A stretch of DNA of 64,000 nucleotides from an uncultured Desulfovibrio sp. (GTDB lineage Bacteria; Desulfobacterota; Desulfovibrionia; Desulfovibrionales; Desulfovibrionaceae), in the NCBI GenBank assembly GCA_934546745.1, contig CAKTDV010000006.1, forward strand, positions 1 to 64,000. The letters are read 5' to 3'. The notes under the pieces were generated by a model. It saw only the letters and a list, made by a program, of their open reading frames with translations, was not told the origin of the DNA and did no database searches. Shown piece by piece: positions 44,630 through 55,139 of the stretch (positions are counted from its first letter, which is position 1; each line of letters begins with the position of its first letter). The position numbers and the translations under genes are program-made.

Positions 44630-45550
44630 CTAGCCGAGTTCAAGATGGCGGTGTTCCGTGGACACGGCGTAGCCCGACTGCCGCAACACGCGGCGCAGAT
44701 ATTCCGCCATGGCGACGGAACGATGCCGTCCCCCCGTACAGCCCACAGCCAGCGTGACGCGATAGCGTCCCTCGGCTTCCATGAGAGGCAGGGTATACAG
44801 AACCAGATCCGTCAGCTTTGCGCGGAACTCCTGCGCCACAGGCGCGGCGAACACATACTCGGCCACGGCCTTCTCCTTGCCGCTCTTTTCCCGCAGGCCT
44901 TCGTCAAAATAGGGGTTGGCCAGAAAACGCATGTCAAAAACCATGTCCGCCTCAGCGGGAATGCCATATTTGAAGCCGAACGACAGCAGGTTCACACGCA
45001 GATGGTGCAGATTTTCCGGGCTGCGCATCCAGCGTTTCTGAATGATGCGCCGCAGATCGTGAATGGACAGACGGCTCGTGTCTATCACGAAATCCGCCAT
45101 TTCCCGCAGGGGGCGCAGACTTTCGCGCTCGGCGGCCATGGCCGCCTCCAGCCCGGCGAAACCTTCCCGCTCCAGAGGATGCGGACGCCGCGTCGCGGCG
45201 TACCGGCGCAGAAGCGTGGCCGTATGGGCTTCCAGAAAAAGAACCTGCGCCCGCGTTCCCGCTTCCGCCAGCGCCATCAGCGCCCCGTTGAGCTGACGCA
45301 GGAAATCGTTCTGGCGGAGATCCATCCCCAACGCTATTCCCCGGAAATGCTCCATGGAAGGACGGTGCATCATCCCGGCCATTTCCGGCGCAAGGCTTGC
45401 CGGCAGACCGTCAACGGTAAAATATCCCAAATCCTCAAAAACGCGCAGGGCCACGCTTTTCCCCGCGCCGGAGAGCCCCGTCACAATACAGACGGGCGCG
45501 GCCTCCTCACGGGTCGCCGGAGGGGAGGAAGGTTCCATGATGGTGGACAT
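44630..45550 (-). CDS. rapZ: RapZ family nucleotide-binding protein / RNase adapter
   Basis: A 306-aa P-loop protein. The Walker A is GLSGAGKS at residues 25-32. The C-terminal domain ends with the RapZ signature VGCTGGRHRSVAMAEYL. In E. coli RapZ senses glucosamine 6-phosphate and guides RNase E to a small RNA; in other bacteria the job is less clear, but the gene typically lies near rpoN, hpf and PTS genes, as here. A second in-frame ATG at 45538 is possible. A perfect hairpin sits between hpf and this gene. Confidence 0.93.
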   Translation of the reverse strand: MSTIMEPSSPPATREEAAPVCIVTGLSGAGKSVALRVFEDLGYFTVDGLPASLAPEMAGMMHRPSMEHFRGIALGMDLRQNDFLRQLNGALMALAEAGTRAQVLFLEAHTATLLRRYAATRRPHPLEREGFAGLEAAMAAERESLRPLREMADFVIDTSRLSIHDLRRIIQKRWMRSPENLHHLRVNLLSFGFKYGIPAEADMVFDMRFLANPYFDEGLREKSGKEKAVAEYVFAAPVAQEFRAKLTDLVLYTLPLMEAEGRYRVTLAVGCTGGRHRSVAMAEYLRRVLRQSGYAVSTEHRHLELG

Positions 45551-45571
45551 AGGCTTTCGGGGTATGACGGC

Positions 45572-45595
45572 GAGCGCCCCCTTTCGGGGGCGCTC
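45572..45595. other. Intercistronic hairpin between hpf and rapZ
   Basis: Perfect 10-base arms GAGCGCCCCC and GGGGGCGCTC with a four-base loop. There is no T-tract, so a role in mRNA stability, processing or partial attenuation is more likely than full termination. Confidence 0.65.
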
Positions 45596-45605
45596 CTTGC
45601 GGGTG

Positions 45606-46145
45606 TCAAAGCACGGGATCTATGAGAGCGAAACCGCCCGCGCTTTTGCGGTATACGACGTTGACGCGCGCCGTTTCGGCATTGATGAAAACAAAGAACT
45701 CGCCGCCGGCGGTTTCCAGCTGCATCAGCGCCTCGTCGAGGTGGAGCGGCTTGCTGGCAAAACGGTCTGATCCGGAAATGCCGGGCTCCTCTTCCGCCTC
45801 GCCTTCCAGCGTGTAGGTAAAGACATCCAGATCCGCGTTGCTCGCCCGGCGGCGCTGTTCGCGAACCCGCGACACCTGACGCTTGATCTGCGATTCAAGC
45901 TTGTCGCGGACAAGGTCAATGGCGGCGTACATGTCGTTCGTCTGATCGGAGGCGTTCAGATGAAGGCCTTCGCCGGTGACGGTCACTTCACACCGGTGAC
46001 GGATCTTGTCCGCCGTCATCACGACGTTGATTTCAAGGCCGGAGGCTTTGCCAAAAAAGCGGCCCATCTTTTCCATGCGGCGGCGGGCATACTTCTTCAG
46101 ATGTTCGGACGGCTCGAAGTTCTTGAATGAGAAGGCAATGTTCAT
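45606..46145 (-). CDS. hpf: Ribosome hibernation promoting factor, long form
   Basis: A 179-aa protein that dimerises 70S ribosomes into inactive 100S particles in resting cells. The N-terminal S30AE domain (residues 1-100) begins MNIAFSFKNFEPSEHLKKYA, and the C-terminal dimerisation domain ends with FFVFINAETARVNVVYRK. Having both makes it the long form. GGAGGAA sets the start at 46145. It lies 113 bases downstream of rpoN in the same direction. Confidence 0.94.
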   Translation of the reverse strand: MNIAFSFKNFEPSEHLKKYARRRMEKMGRFFGKASGLEINVVMTADKIRHRCEVTVTGEGLHLNASDQTNDMYAAIDLVRDKLESQIKRQVSRVREQRRRASNADLDVFTYTLEGEAEEEPGISGSDRFASKPLHLDEALMQLETAGGEFFVFINAETARVNVVYRKSAGGFALIDPVL

Positions 46146-46258
46146 ACACCATTCCTCCGGAAACTGACGTGGTTCCAGTATGACGGAACATCGGGAAAAA
46201 CGCCCGGCGGCACCTTGCCGCAAGGCGGAAAGACGAACATTCCAGGAAAAGCCCGGCG

Positions 46259-47689
46259 TTAGAAATGCTCCCTGCGCTTTGAGGAGGAGGCGATATTGAG
46301 CGCCGTGCGGTATTTGGCAACGGTCCGGCGGGCAATCGTCACCTTCAGATGTTCCTTGAGCATTTCTCCGAGCTTCTCATCGCTCAACGGCGCTTTGGGA
46401 TCCTCTTCGGAAATGAATTTCCTGATCAGCGCCTTGACGCTTTCCGAACCAACGGTACTGCCGTCATCGACGGTCAGACCGCTGTTGAAGAAAAATTTCA
46501 GCTCAAACGTCCCGTGCGGCGTCGCCACAAACTTATTGGAGGTGATGCGGCTCACCGTCGACTCATGCATGCCGATATCCTCCGCAATCTCCCGGAGAAT
46601 CAGAGGCCCCAGCCTGGTCACGCCTTCCTCGAAAAAAGGGCGCTGGTGACGCACGATGCTTTCCACAACCTTATATAACGTTCTCTGGCGTTGATACAAG
46701 CTTTTAATCAGCCAGGATGCGGCCCGCTTTTTTTCCGTACAGAACTCCATCTCCCTGGCGGAACCGCTGATAGGCAGATCGTTCAGTTCCGAAAGCTGCA
46801 ACTGGGGCAGTCCTTCATCATTCAGCATGATGATGAAATCGTCGCCCGCTTTGTACACATAGACGTCCGGGCTGACATAGGCCGGTTCGCTGTTGCCGAA
46901 GCTGGCGCCGGGGAAGGGATCCAGCGTCTGTATGAGCTCAAGATACTCCTGAAGATCCGTCATATCAATCTTGAACTTGCGCAGCAGGGGCTTGTAGCGC
47001 TTCGCCTCCAGATCCTCAAGATGCTCCGTCACCAGAGAAACAAGCACAGGATCCCGCTCATAGCCGAGATTCCGGATCTGCACCATCAGGCATTCGCTGG
47101 CATCGCGCGCCGCAACGCCCACAGGATCAAACCGCTGAATCTGTTCCAGAACGGCCCGAACCTCGTCGGGTGATGCCTGCGTCATAACGGCAAGATCGTC
47201 GACGGATGCCTGGAGATAGCCCACGGACGACAGATTGCCGATGATGGCTTCGCCGATCTCCCGCTGGCGTTCCGTCAGGGAGGAAAGATGCAGTTGCCAC
47301 CGCAGATGCCCGTCCAGAGAAGGCTTTTCCGCATAGCGGCCCTCAAAGGGCGTCATGTCGTCGCCAACGTCAATTTCCTGCGAGTGCGATCCCTTGGGCG
47401 TACTGGCAAATTCGCCAAGATAGTCTTCCCAGTCGGCATTGCGCGCCAGCTCTCCGTCATAGGCGGCGTCTTCGCGGATATCGTTCTGGCGCTCCTCCTG
47501 TTCGGACGGCGCGGGCGCTTCCCGCTGCGGATCGGCTTCCTCCAGAAAAGGATTCTCCATCAGCTCCTGCTGCACGGTCTCCAGCAGCTCGACGCGTGAG
47601 AGCTGCAACAGGCGGATGGCCTGCTGCAACTGCGGCGTCATCACCAATTGTTGCGAAAGCTTGATCTGTTGACGTAATTCCAGTCCCAT
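46259..47689 (-). CDS. rpoN: RNA polymerase sigma-54 factor
   Basis: Alternative sigma factor for GG/GC promoters that need an AAA+ activator. The 476-aa protein has the Gln-rich region I (MGLELRQQIKLSQQLVMTPQ), an acidic region II (about 50-115), the core-binding domain and, near the C-terminus, the RpoN box ARRTVAKYR that reads the -24 element. The ATG at 47689 gives the usual N-terminus; a TTG nine codons upstream is less likely. It heads rpoN-hpf-rapZ-EIIA-EIIB-EIIC. A sigma-54 promoter is found upstream of glnA in this same window. Confidence 0.97.
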   Translation of the reverse strand: MGLELRQQIKLSQQLVMTPQLQQAIRLLQLSRVELLETVQQELMENPFLEEADPQREAPAPSEQEERQNDIREDAAYDGELARNADWEDYLGEFASTPKGSHSQEIDVGDDMTPFEGRYAEKPSLDGHLRWQLHLSSLTERQREIGEAIIGNLSSVGYLQASVDDLAVMTQASPDEVRAVLEQIQRFDPVGVAARDASECLMVQIRNLGYERDPVLVSLVTEHLEDLEAKRYKPLLRKFKIDMTDLQEYLELIQTLDPFPGASFGNSEPAYVSPDVYVYKAGDDFIIMLNDEGLPQLQLSELNDLPISGSAREMEFCTEKKRAASWLIKSLYQRQRTLYKVVESIVRHQRPFFEEGVTRLGPLILREIAEDIGMHESTVSRITSNKFVATPHGTFELKFFFNSGLTVDDGSTVGSESVKALIRKFISEEDPKAPLSDEKLGEMLKEHLKVTIARRTVAKYRTALNIASSSKRREHF

Positions 47690-47788
47690 ACCGTATAGCC
47701 TGTCTTGTCCTTTCAAAGACTATGCCATAGCTCGCATGCAAGCGCAACGGCGAAGCCCCTTCCGCACGGCGCAGCATGGCCTTTCCTC

Positions 47789-47820
47789 AAAAAAGGCCCC
47801 CCCGAAAACGGGAGGGCCGG
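47789..47820 (-). terminator. Rho-independent terminator of the chemoreceptor gene
   Basis: On the minus strand GGCCCTCCCG-tttt-CGGGGGGGCC followed by T6. Confidence 0.9.
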
Positions 47821-47868
47821 ATTGCTTCTCCGATGCTGTCGGTTTGCTGAAGTGTAAAGCGGCGCGGG

Positions 47869-49989
47869 TTACGCGTGTTTCATGTCCTCAATAAGACGGC
47901 TCAGGCCCTGCGTCTGTTCGGCCAGCGCGTTGACCGCCTGGGATGCCTGGCTCATGGCCTGGGCGTTCTGCGCCACAGACTCATGGATGTGGACGATGGT
48001 CTTGTTGATCTCGTCACTGGACGCGGACTGTTCCTCCGCCGCCGTGGCAATGGCGCGCACCTCGTCCGCCGTCACTTCGGCCTCGCTCACAATCTGCTGC
48101 AGCGCCTCGCCGGACTGATTGGCAAAACCGGTGGCCTGTTCCACCTGCTCGACGGCGCGATCCATGGATTCCATGCTTTTTGTTGTGCTTTCCTGAATGG
48201 CGCGGATGGCGTTGCCCACATCCTGCGTGGAGGCCATGGTCTTTTCGGCCAGCTTGCGGACCTCGTCCGCCACCACGGCAAAGCCCCGCCCGGCCTCACC
48301 CGCGCGGGCGGCCTCGATGGCGGCGTTCAACGCCAGCAGATTCGTCTGATCCGCGATATCGGAAATGACGCTCATAATGTCATTGATGGACTGGGCATGC
48401 TCATTGAGCTGCACCATGTCATGCTTGAGCGTGCTGGAGACTTCGTGTACCTGCTGGATGCTTGCCAGAGAATGCTGCACGATATCCGCGCCGTGTTCCG
48501 CCCTGGAACGCATCTCAGCGGAGGATGTCGACGCCTGGGCGGCATTGCGCGCCACCTCCTGCACGGCGGCGTTCATCTGGTTCATGGCCGTCGCCGCTTC
48601 GGAAAGCCTGTCCGCGGAGAACTGCGCGCCCTTGTCCGACTGCTCGATCTGCGCCGACAGCTGCATGGAGGCGGAAGAGATGATCTCCACCACGTCCTCC
48701 AGCTTTTCCGCCGCGGCCAGCATGCCGTCGCGGCGGGCGCTCTCCGCCTGGCGCTGGAGCTCCTGGGCGGCCTTCATGGCCTCGGTGGCCTCCCGTCCCC
48801 TGGCTTCGGCCTCGCGGCTCTTCTCCTCGGAAGCCTTCATGGTGCGCTTCAGGCTTTCAAGCATGGTGCGCAGGGAGTCCGCCAGCATGCCGGTCTCATC
48901 GTTGGTGTTGACATCCAGCGTACGATCAAGATGGCCGTCGGCCACGTCACTGGCAAACGCCTGCGTCCGGCGCAGGGGCACCACGATGGCGCGCGTGATG
49001 ATGAAGGCAAAGAGCAGACCGATAATCAGGGCAACGCCCACAACTGTCCAGCCGCGCTCCTCGGATTTCGCCAGATCCGTCACGCTCTTCTGCAGCATGG
49101 CGGTGGAGTCGTCCCTCACCTGAGCGCCGTAGGTTCCGAGAAGAGAGAAGCAACGCGTATAGACGTCAATGCGCTCCCGCGCCAGTTCGCGGCCGCGCAG
49201 CAGCAGGGCCGAAACCTTCTGGGCCGTCTCGCTGAACGTTTTCAAGGCGGCGGAGGCGTCGTCAAACATGACGCGGCATTCCTCCCGCAGGAGGTACTGC
49301 CGTATCTGCCCCATTTCGGCCTCCAGGCTCCTGAAATCGTCGACGGTCCTGGACAGCGTCTTGACATCCTTTGTTTCCAGAGCAAGCATCAGGGCCTGCA
49401 GGGCGGAGGCGGAGTTCTCCATGACAGAGGCCACCCGCGCCATATTGGCGGCGTACTGCCGGCTCTCCTGCGGCATGAAGCTGTTGATGTAGCCGGTGAG
49501 CGTCTTGCTCATCTCCGTGGAAAGCCCCATCAGCTTCTGGCGGGCGAGCGTGCTGGACGCCACCATCTGGAGACGGTTTTTCTCCAAGTCGCGCGCATGC
49601 GCCACGCCGCGTTCTATGGCATCCAGAAGCTGCGCGAAGCTCCGGCCATACTCCTCAAGAAAGCGCGTCGTCGCCTGCGCGGGATACGTGTTGTTCAACG
49701 CGGTCAGCTGCTCCAGGGCCGCCTGCTCCTCCTTGACATAGTTCCTGTAGGAAGACAGCGCCTCCTCATCCCGTTCCGCGAAAAAGATACGGACGCGATA
49801 GCCAGCCATGAGCAGGTTGTTCTGCAGCGTGTTGTTGAGGGCGTAGCGCGGCACGCGATCCGTGACAATGGTTTCCGATGTGTCCTGGCTCTCGCCAATG
49901 GCAAGCTGCATCATGAAACCAAGAAGACAGATCAACCCCAGAAGAACGCTGAATCCCCCGCCGATTTTCATTCCAAGAGATACCTTCAT
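47869..49989 (-). CDS. Methyl-accepting chemotaxis protein with helical sensor domain
   Basis: A 706-aa transmembrane receptor. Membrane helices at about residues 10-30 and 314-334 frame a roughly 280-residue all-helical periplasmic sensor, possibly of the HBM/TorS-like helical class. HAMP follows (about 335-388), then the signalling domain with the tip QTNLLALNAAIEAARAGE. The C-terminus is DMKHA with no CheR-binding pentapeptide. GAGGGAAAG precedes the ATG at 49989. A stem GCATCC-cgacc-GGATGC lies in the leader (50016-50032). The ligand is unknown. Confidence 0.93.
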   Translation of the reverse strand: MKVSLGMKIGGGFSVLLGLICLLGFMMQLAIGESQDTSETIVTDRVPRYALNNTLQNNLLMAGYRVRIFFAERDEEALSSYRNYVKEEQAALEQLTALNNTYPAQATTRFLEEYGRSFAQLLDAIERGVAHARDLEKNRLQMVASSTLARQKLMGLSTEMSKTLTGYINSFMPQESRQYAANMARVASVMENSASALQALMLALETKDVKTLSRTVDDFRSLEAEMGQIRQYLLREECRVMFDDASAALKTFSETAQKVSALLLRGRELARERIDVYTRCFSLLGTYGAQVRDDSTAMLQKSVTDLAKSEERGWTVVGVALIIGLLFAFIITRAIVVPLRRTQAFASDVADGHLDRTLDVNTNDETGMLADSLRTMLESLKRTMKASEEKSREAEARGREATEAMKAAQELQRQAESARRDGMLAAAEKLEDVVEIISSASMQLSAQIEQSDKGAQFSADRLSEAATAMNQMNAAVQEVARNAAQASTSSAEMRSRAEHGADIVQHSLASIQQVHEVSSTLKHDMVQLNEHAQSINDIMSVISDIADQTNLLALNAAIEAARAGEAGRGFAVVADEVRKLAEKTMASTQDVGNAIRAIQESTTKSMESMDRAVEQVEQATGFANQSGEALQQIVSEAEVTADEVRAIATAAEEQSASSDEINKTIVHIHESVAQNAQAMSQASQAVNALAEQTQGLSRLIEDMKHA

Positions 49990-50302
49990 ACACTTTCCCT
50001 CTATCGAGATAAGAAGCATCCCGACCGGATGCCTCCTGAGTGACGCAATGATGTAGTGGACCGCATCTCCTCTTCCGGCGGCTCCATCGGGCTCTTTCCT
50101 CCGGGAACACAGGTGCGGATCGGGAAACGGCGCTGGGCCAGCATGGCACGGCTGTCGCGTATCCTATCCAAAGAACGCGCTGGTCACAACTCCAAATACC
50201 AAGTTATCTATTTTCATGTGATTTATTTATTGTCTTATAAAAATCCGGCATACCTTGCGTCATGCACGCGGCCGCCGCGCCGCAAGGCGTTCCGCGCGGG
50301 AA
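49990..50302. other. Upstream region of the chemoreceptor gene
   Basis: Holds the 5' leader hairpin at 50016-50032 and an AT-rich stretch at 50195-50250. On the minus strand that stretch reads TAAA, 14 bases, ATAGATAA, loosely like a flagellar sigma-28 promoter (TAAA-N15-GCCGATAA), but the match is too weak to assert. No gene is seen. Confidence 0.35.
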
Positions 50303-50890
50303 TCAGGCAGCCCGGCGTGCCCGCCGCCGGCTCTCCGCGCTGCGGCGCAGCCCGCGCCACGTCAGAGGACGGTAGACCGAGATGATCAGCATGGAAAAAA
50401 TGAGCGCCGTCTGCAGGGCGGCCTGCCAGAAGGTTTCCGGCAGGATACAGCCGCGCACAAAACGCAGCGGCATCGCGAGGCCGCACGGCTCCAGAAAGGC
50501 GATGAGCCTGTCCCCCCACGGGCCCCAGAACAGGGTGCCCCAGAACCCGGCGCAGGCACAGATAACCCACTTATAGGCAATCCACGTATATTTGAAAAAA
50601 CCGATGGCGGTAAAAAGGGAATAGAACAGGCCCGTCAGCACGCAGCCCGCCAGGCCGGGCATGACGACCCACGTATCGATGAAATGCAGGCAGGCGGCGA
50701 CAACGGCGGCGGTGGCCGGATCCTCCAGCGACAGTTTGAGGAAACTGAGCGCCTGCATGGATATGGCCCCTCCGGCCCATGCCGTCGCCGCCAGCAGGTG
50801 CACGGCCTTGATCGTCTTGATGACGATGTTTTCCCGCGCGCTGACGCCGCGCCCGGTCGTGCCGTAGCCTTTGACTTTCTCGTCAAACAT
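50303..50890 (-). CDS. Small integral membrane protein (DUF2269-like)
   Basis: A 195-aa protein with about four membrane segments (about residues 24-50, 62-95, 100-125 and 150-172). The first contains KAVHLLAATAWAGGA, the pattern of DUF2269/CopD-like membrane proteins in which a His near the membrane surface may bind metal or heme. The C-terminus is strongly basic. AGGAG precedes the ATG. It lies 45 bases downstream of the aminotransferase gene on the same strand. Function unknown. Confidence 0.7.
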   Translation of the reverse strand: MFDEKVKGYGTTGRGVSARENIVIKTIKAVHLLAATAWAGGAISMQALSFLKLSLEDPATAAVVAACLHFIDTWVVMPGLAGCVLTGLFYSLFTAIGFFKYTWIAYKWVICACAGFWGTLFWGPWGDRLIAFLEPCGLAMPLRFVRGCILPETFWQAALQTALIFSMLIISVYRPLTWRGLRRSAESRRRARRAA

Positions 50891-50935
50891 GGCGCATCTC
50901 CTGTGTGCGTTTCCGAAGGTGGAAATACCGTTTGT

Positions 50936-52078
50936 TCAGGCGGTTCGGATGTACTGCTCGAGGCGGCGCATGGCCTCGCGCAGATTTTCAAGGGAGTTGG
51001 CATAGGACAGACGCAGGAAGCCCTCCGTCTGGCTGCCGAAGTCAATGCCCGGCGTGACGCCTATGTGGGCTTTTTCCAGCAGATCGAAAGCCAGCGTCCG
51101 GGAATCCGCCCCCAGATGGCGCGCATTGATCAGCATGTAGAACGCGCCTCGCGGCTCCACGGGAATGCGAAAACCCAGCTTCGGCAACGCGTCCAGGAGA
51201 AAACGCCGGCGCTCGTCGTAAATCTCCCGCATGCGCGCCGCCTCGGCATCCGCGCAGGTCAGGGCGGCAATGCCCGCCCGTTGCACGGCGCTGTTTGTGG
51301 AAAGGAAAAAATTCTGCATCAGCGCCTGCATGGGACGAATCAGCGAACGCGGAACCACAAGATAGCCCAGCCGCCAGCCCGTCATGGCATAGGTCTTGGA
51401 AAAGCCGCCCACAACAACGGCATTGTCCGTGTATTCCAGGATGGAATGCTCCCCGGCATCGCCGTAGGTCAGCCCATGATAGATTTCATCGGAAATGATC
51501 AGCGGCCCAAGCCCGGCCAGCGCCCGCATGCGCTCTGGCTCCAGCACAATGCCTGTGGGGTTGCAGGGGGAATTGATCAGGATGGCGCGCGTCGCGGCGG
51601 TCACATAGCCCGCGGTTTCCTCAGGGCGGAACTGAAAGCCCTCTTCCTCGTTGACCGGTACCAGCACGGGCACGCCCCCGGCAAAGCGCACAAAATTGGG
51701 ATAGCAGGCGTAGCAGGGATTGGAGAGAATGACTTCGTCGCCCGGATCAAGCAGCGCCGAAAACAGCAGCAGCATGGCTGGGGACGAACCGGGGAACACC
51801 AGTATCTGATCAGGATGCGGCCGCACGCCGTAGCGGCGCGCGTAAAACCCCGCGATGGCTTCGCGCAGCTCGAAATCGCCAAGCGAATGGGTATAGTGCG
51901 TATAGCCCTCATCCAGCGCCGCCACGGCCGCATCCCGGATGCAGGCGGGCGTCGCGAAATCAGGTTCTCCCAATTCAAGATGAATGACAGGGACGCCCTG
52001 CCGCTCCAGTCGCTGGGCACGCTCCAGCACTTCCATAGCCAGGAACGGCGAAACGCCGTCAACTCTCCTCGCCGTCAT
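50936..52078 (-). CDS. Class I/II pyridoxal-phosphate aminotransferase
   Basis: A 380-aa fold-type I aminotransferase. Motifs: HLELGEPDF at the start of the small domain, FPGSSPAM, NSPCNPTG, IISDEIYHGLTYG and the PLP lysine in GGFSKTYAMTGWRLGY. Overall it resembles aspartate/aromatic-type transaminases of the AspC-like Ib group, but the substrate cannot be read from sequence. The ATG at 52078 is set by GAGGAAGGA. It is divergent from glnA. Confidence 0.92.
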   Translation of the reverse strand: MTARRVDGVSPFLAMEVLERAQRLERQGVPVIHLELGEPDFATPACIRDAAVAALDEGYTHYTHSLGDFELREAIAGFYARRYGVRPHPDQILVFPGSSPAMLLLFSALLDPGDEVILSNPCYACYPNFVRFAGGVPVLVPVNEEEGFQFRPEETAGYVTAATRAILINSPCNPTGIVLEPERMRALAGLGPLIISDEIYHGLTYGDAGEHSILEYTDNAVVVGGFSKTYAMTGWRLGYLVVPRSLIRPMQALMQNFFLSTNSAVQRAGIAALTCADAEAARMREIYDERRRFLLDALPKLGFRIPVEPRGAFYMLINARHLGADSRTLAFDLLEKAHIGVTPGIDFGSQTEGFLRLSYANSLENLREAMRRLEQYIRTA

Positions 52079-52322
52079 GAATCCTTCCTCTTCCCGCATG
52101 GGTTTGCCGCCGCGCCTTCGCCAGCGAACAGGCAGTGGGAGCATACGCCTCCCGTCGCGCCTCGCCAAGATCCGGACTATCGACATTTTTGTAACTTCCA
52201 AAAGCCCTCGTTCCACACATTTTTCGCATTTTCTGTGAAAAAGCCCTCATCACGCGGATACCTCCCTGTTTTTTCAGGACAAGTCAAGAGAATCCGCAAC
52301 CGCCCTCCCCTCATGTGCCATG

Positions 52323-52349
52323 CCCGGCACACGTGCGCCGGGGTTTTTT
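52323..52349 (+). terminator. Orphan plus-strand terminator in the glnA control region
   Basis: CCCGGC-acacgtgc-GCCGGG followed by GTTTTTT. It lies 250 bases upstream of the glnA promoter with no plus-strand gene before it. Confidence 0.6.
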
Positions 52350-52475
52350 CCCCCTTTTCCACGGAGCGCAACAGTTTTTCCACATTTTGGAAACTTTTTC
52401 TCCCCCATAAAAAAAGAAAGTATTTTCGTGCGTTACGGTGCACATTTTTCTTGGTGATGGATTTTTTCAGGCAAT

Positions 52476-52495
52476 TTTCAACAAATTTGTTGAAA
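52476..52495. promoter_or_regulatory. 20-base perfect palindrome, candidate enhancer site
   Basis: TTTCAACAAA joined to TTTGTTGAAA, a gapless perfect palindrome centred about 140 bases upstream of the predicted glnA transcription start, the distance at which sigma-54 activators usually bind. Confidence 0.5.
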
Positions 52496-52600
52496 TTTTC
52501 TCTTTCGTTGACGGTAACCTGAGGCATGAAAACCCCCTTTTGGCACAAAATGGTATTTTTTTCACGCAATATAAAGGGGTTACAATCACATATGAGAGTA

Positions 52601-52616
52601 TGGCACGGACTGTGCT
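52601..52616 (+). promoter_or_regulatory. Sigma-54 promoter of glnA
   Basis: TGGCACGGACTGTGCT: the -24 element TGGCACG is perfect and the -12 GC is spaced exactly 10 bases from GG. Only one core base differs from TGGCACG-N4-TTGCW. The predicted start is near 52627, giving a 51-base leader. Confidence 0.8.
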
Positions 52617-52677
52617 TACAGGCGGCTATCCAGAACAACGAATTGTCCTCCCCAATGAGGTCTAAAGGAGCATTCCC

Positions 52678-54849
<2,172 letters not shown>

Positions 54850-54896
54850 AAGGCATCGTCTGATTCCTGTACGGCACCTCTCACCGTCACAAATTG

Positions 54897-54951
54897 CCAG
54901 ATCCGGGACAGCGCCGCCCGGGGGGGACATGGCGCTCTTTCCCGGATCTGG
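54897..54951. other. Long hairpin downstream of glnA
   Basis: Outer arms CCAGATCCGGGA and TCCCGGATCTGG (12 perfect pairs) enclose a second stem AGCGCC/GGCGCT. There is no T-tract; probably a terminator-like or 3'-protecting structure. Confidence 0.7.
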
Positions 54952-55015
54952 CTCCCAGCATCGTCACGTTGCCGGGGGGCGCGGACGATGCGCGGAGTTC
55001 CCGCGGACTCCGTAT

Positions 55016-55050
55016 GCAGACGCCGGGCGGCCGGGCCACCCGGCGTCTGC
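55016..55050. other. Second strong hairpin between glnA and dapF
   Basis: Perfect 12-base arms GCAGACGCCGGG and CCCGGCGTCTGC with an 11-base loop. A smaller stem CGGAGT/ACTCCG precedes it. Confidence 0.7.
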
Positions 55051-55139
55051 CATGCCCCGACGGACTTTACAACCCTTCATGGCGGCACTATCATAGAGAA
55101 TTACACACATAAATTTTCAGATCAGAAAGGATACCCGCC

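Larger units (their letters stand above)
52079..52677. other. Long control region upstream of glnA
   Basis: About 600 bases, AT-rich from 52370 on. It contains two copies of AAAAGCCCTC (52200-52209 and 52239-52248), a plus-strand terminator, a perfect 20-base palindrome and the sigma-54 promoter, each listed separately. An open frame of 116 codons on the minus strand (52177-52527) crosses it but is judged non-coding. Confidence 0.7.

Noticed and set aside
47875..50043. A 722-codon plus-strand frame opposite the chemoreceptor
   Set aside because: The minus-strand frame has clear membrane helices, HAMP and signalling motifs; the plus-strand product is His/Arg-rich shadow sequence.
50204..50229. 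Sigma-28 promoter for the chemoreceptor gene
   Set aside because: The spacer is 14 instead of 15 and the GCC of GCCGATAA is missing.
52439..52459. TGCACATTTTTCTTGGTGA as an NtrC site
   Set aside because: The half-sites are three bases too far apart.
52177..52527. A 116-codon minus-strand frame (MPQVTVNERENF...) upstream of glnA whose first residues faintly recall ribosomal protein S21
   Set aside because: After about 25 residues any similarity is lost. The frame runs through the palindrome and orphan terminator, and its Lys/Asn richness follows from AT-rich DNA.
52551..52571. TTGGCAC-AAAAT-GGTAT as a second sigma-54 promoter for glnA
   Set aside because: The -12 GC is absent; the copy at 52601 has exact GG-N10-GC spacing.
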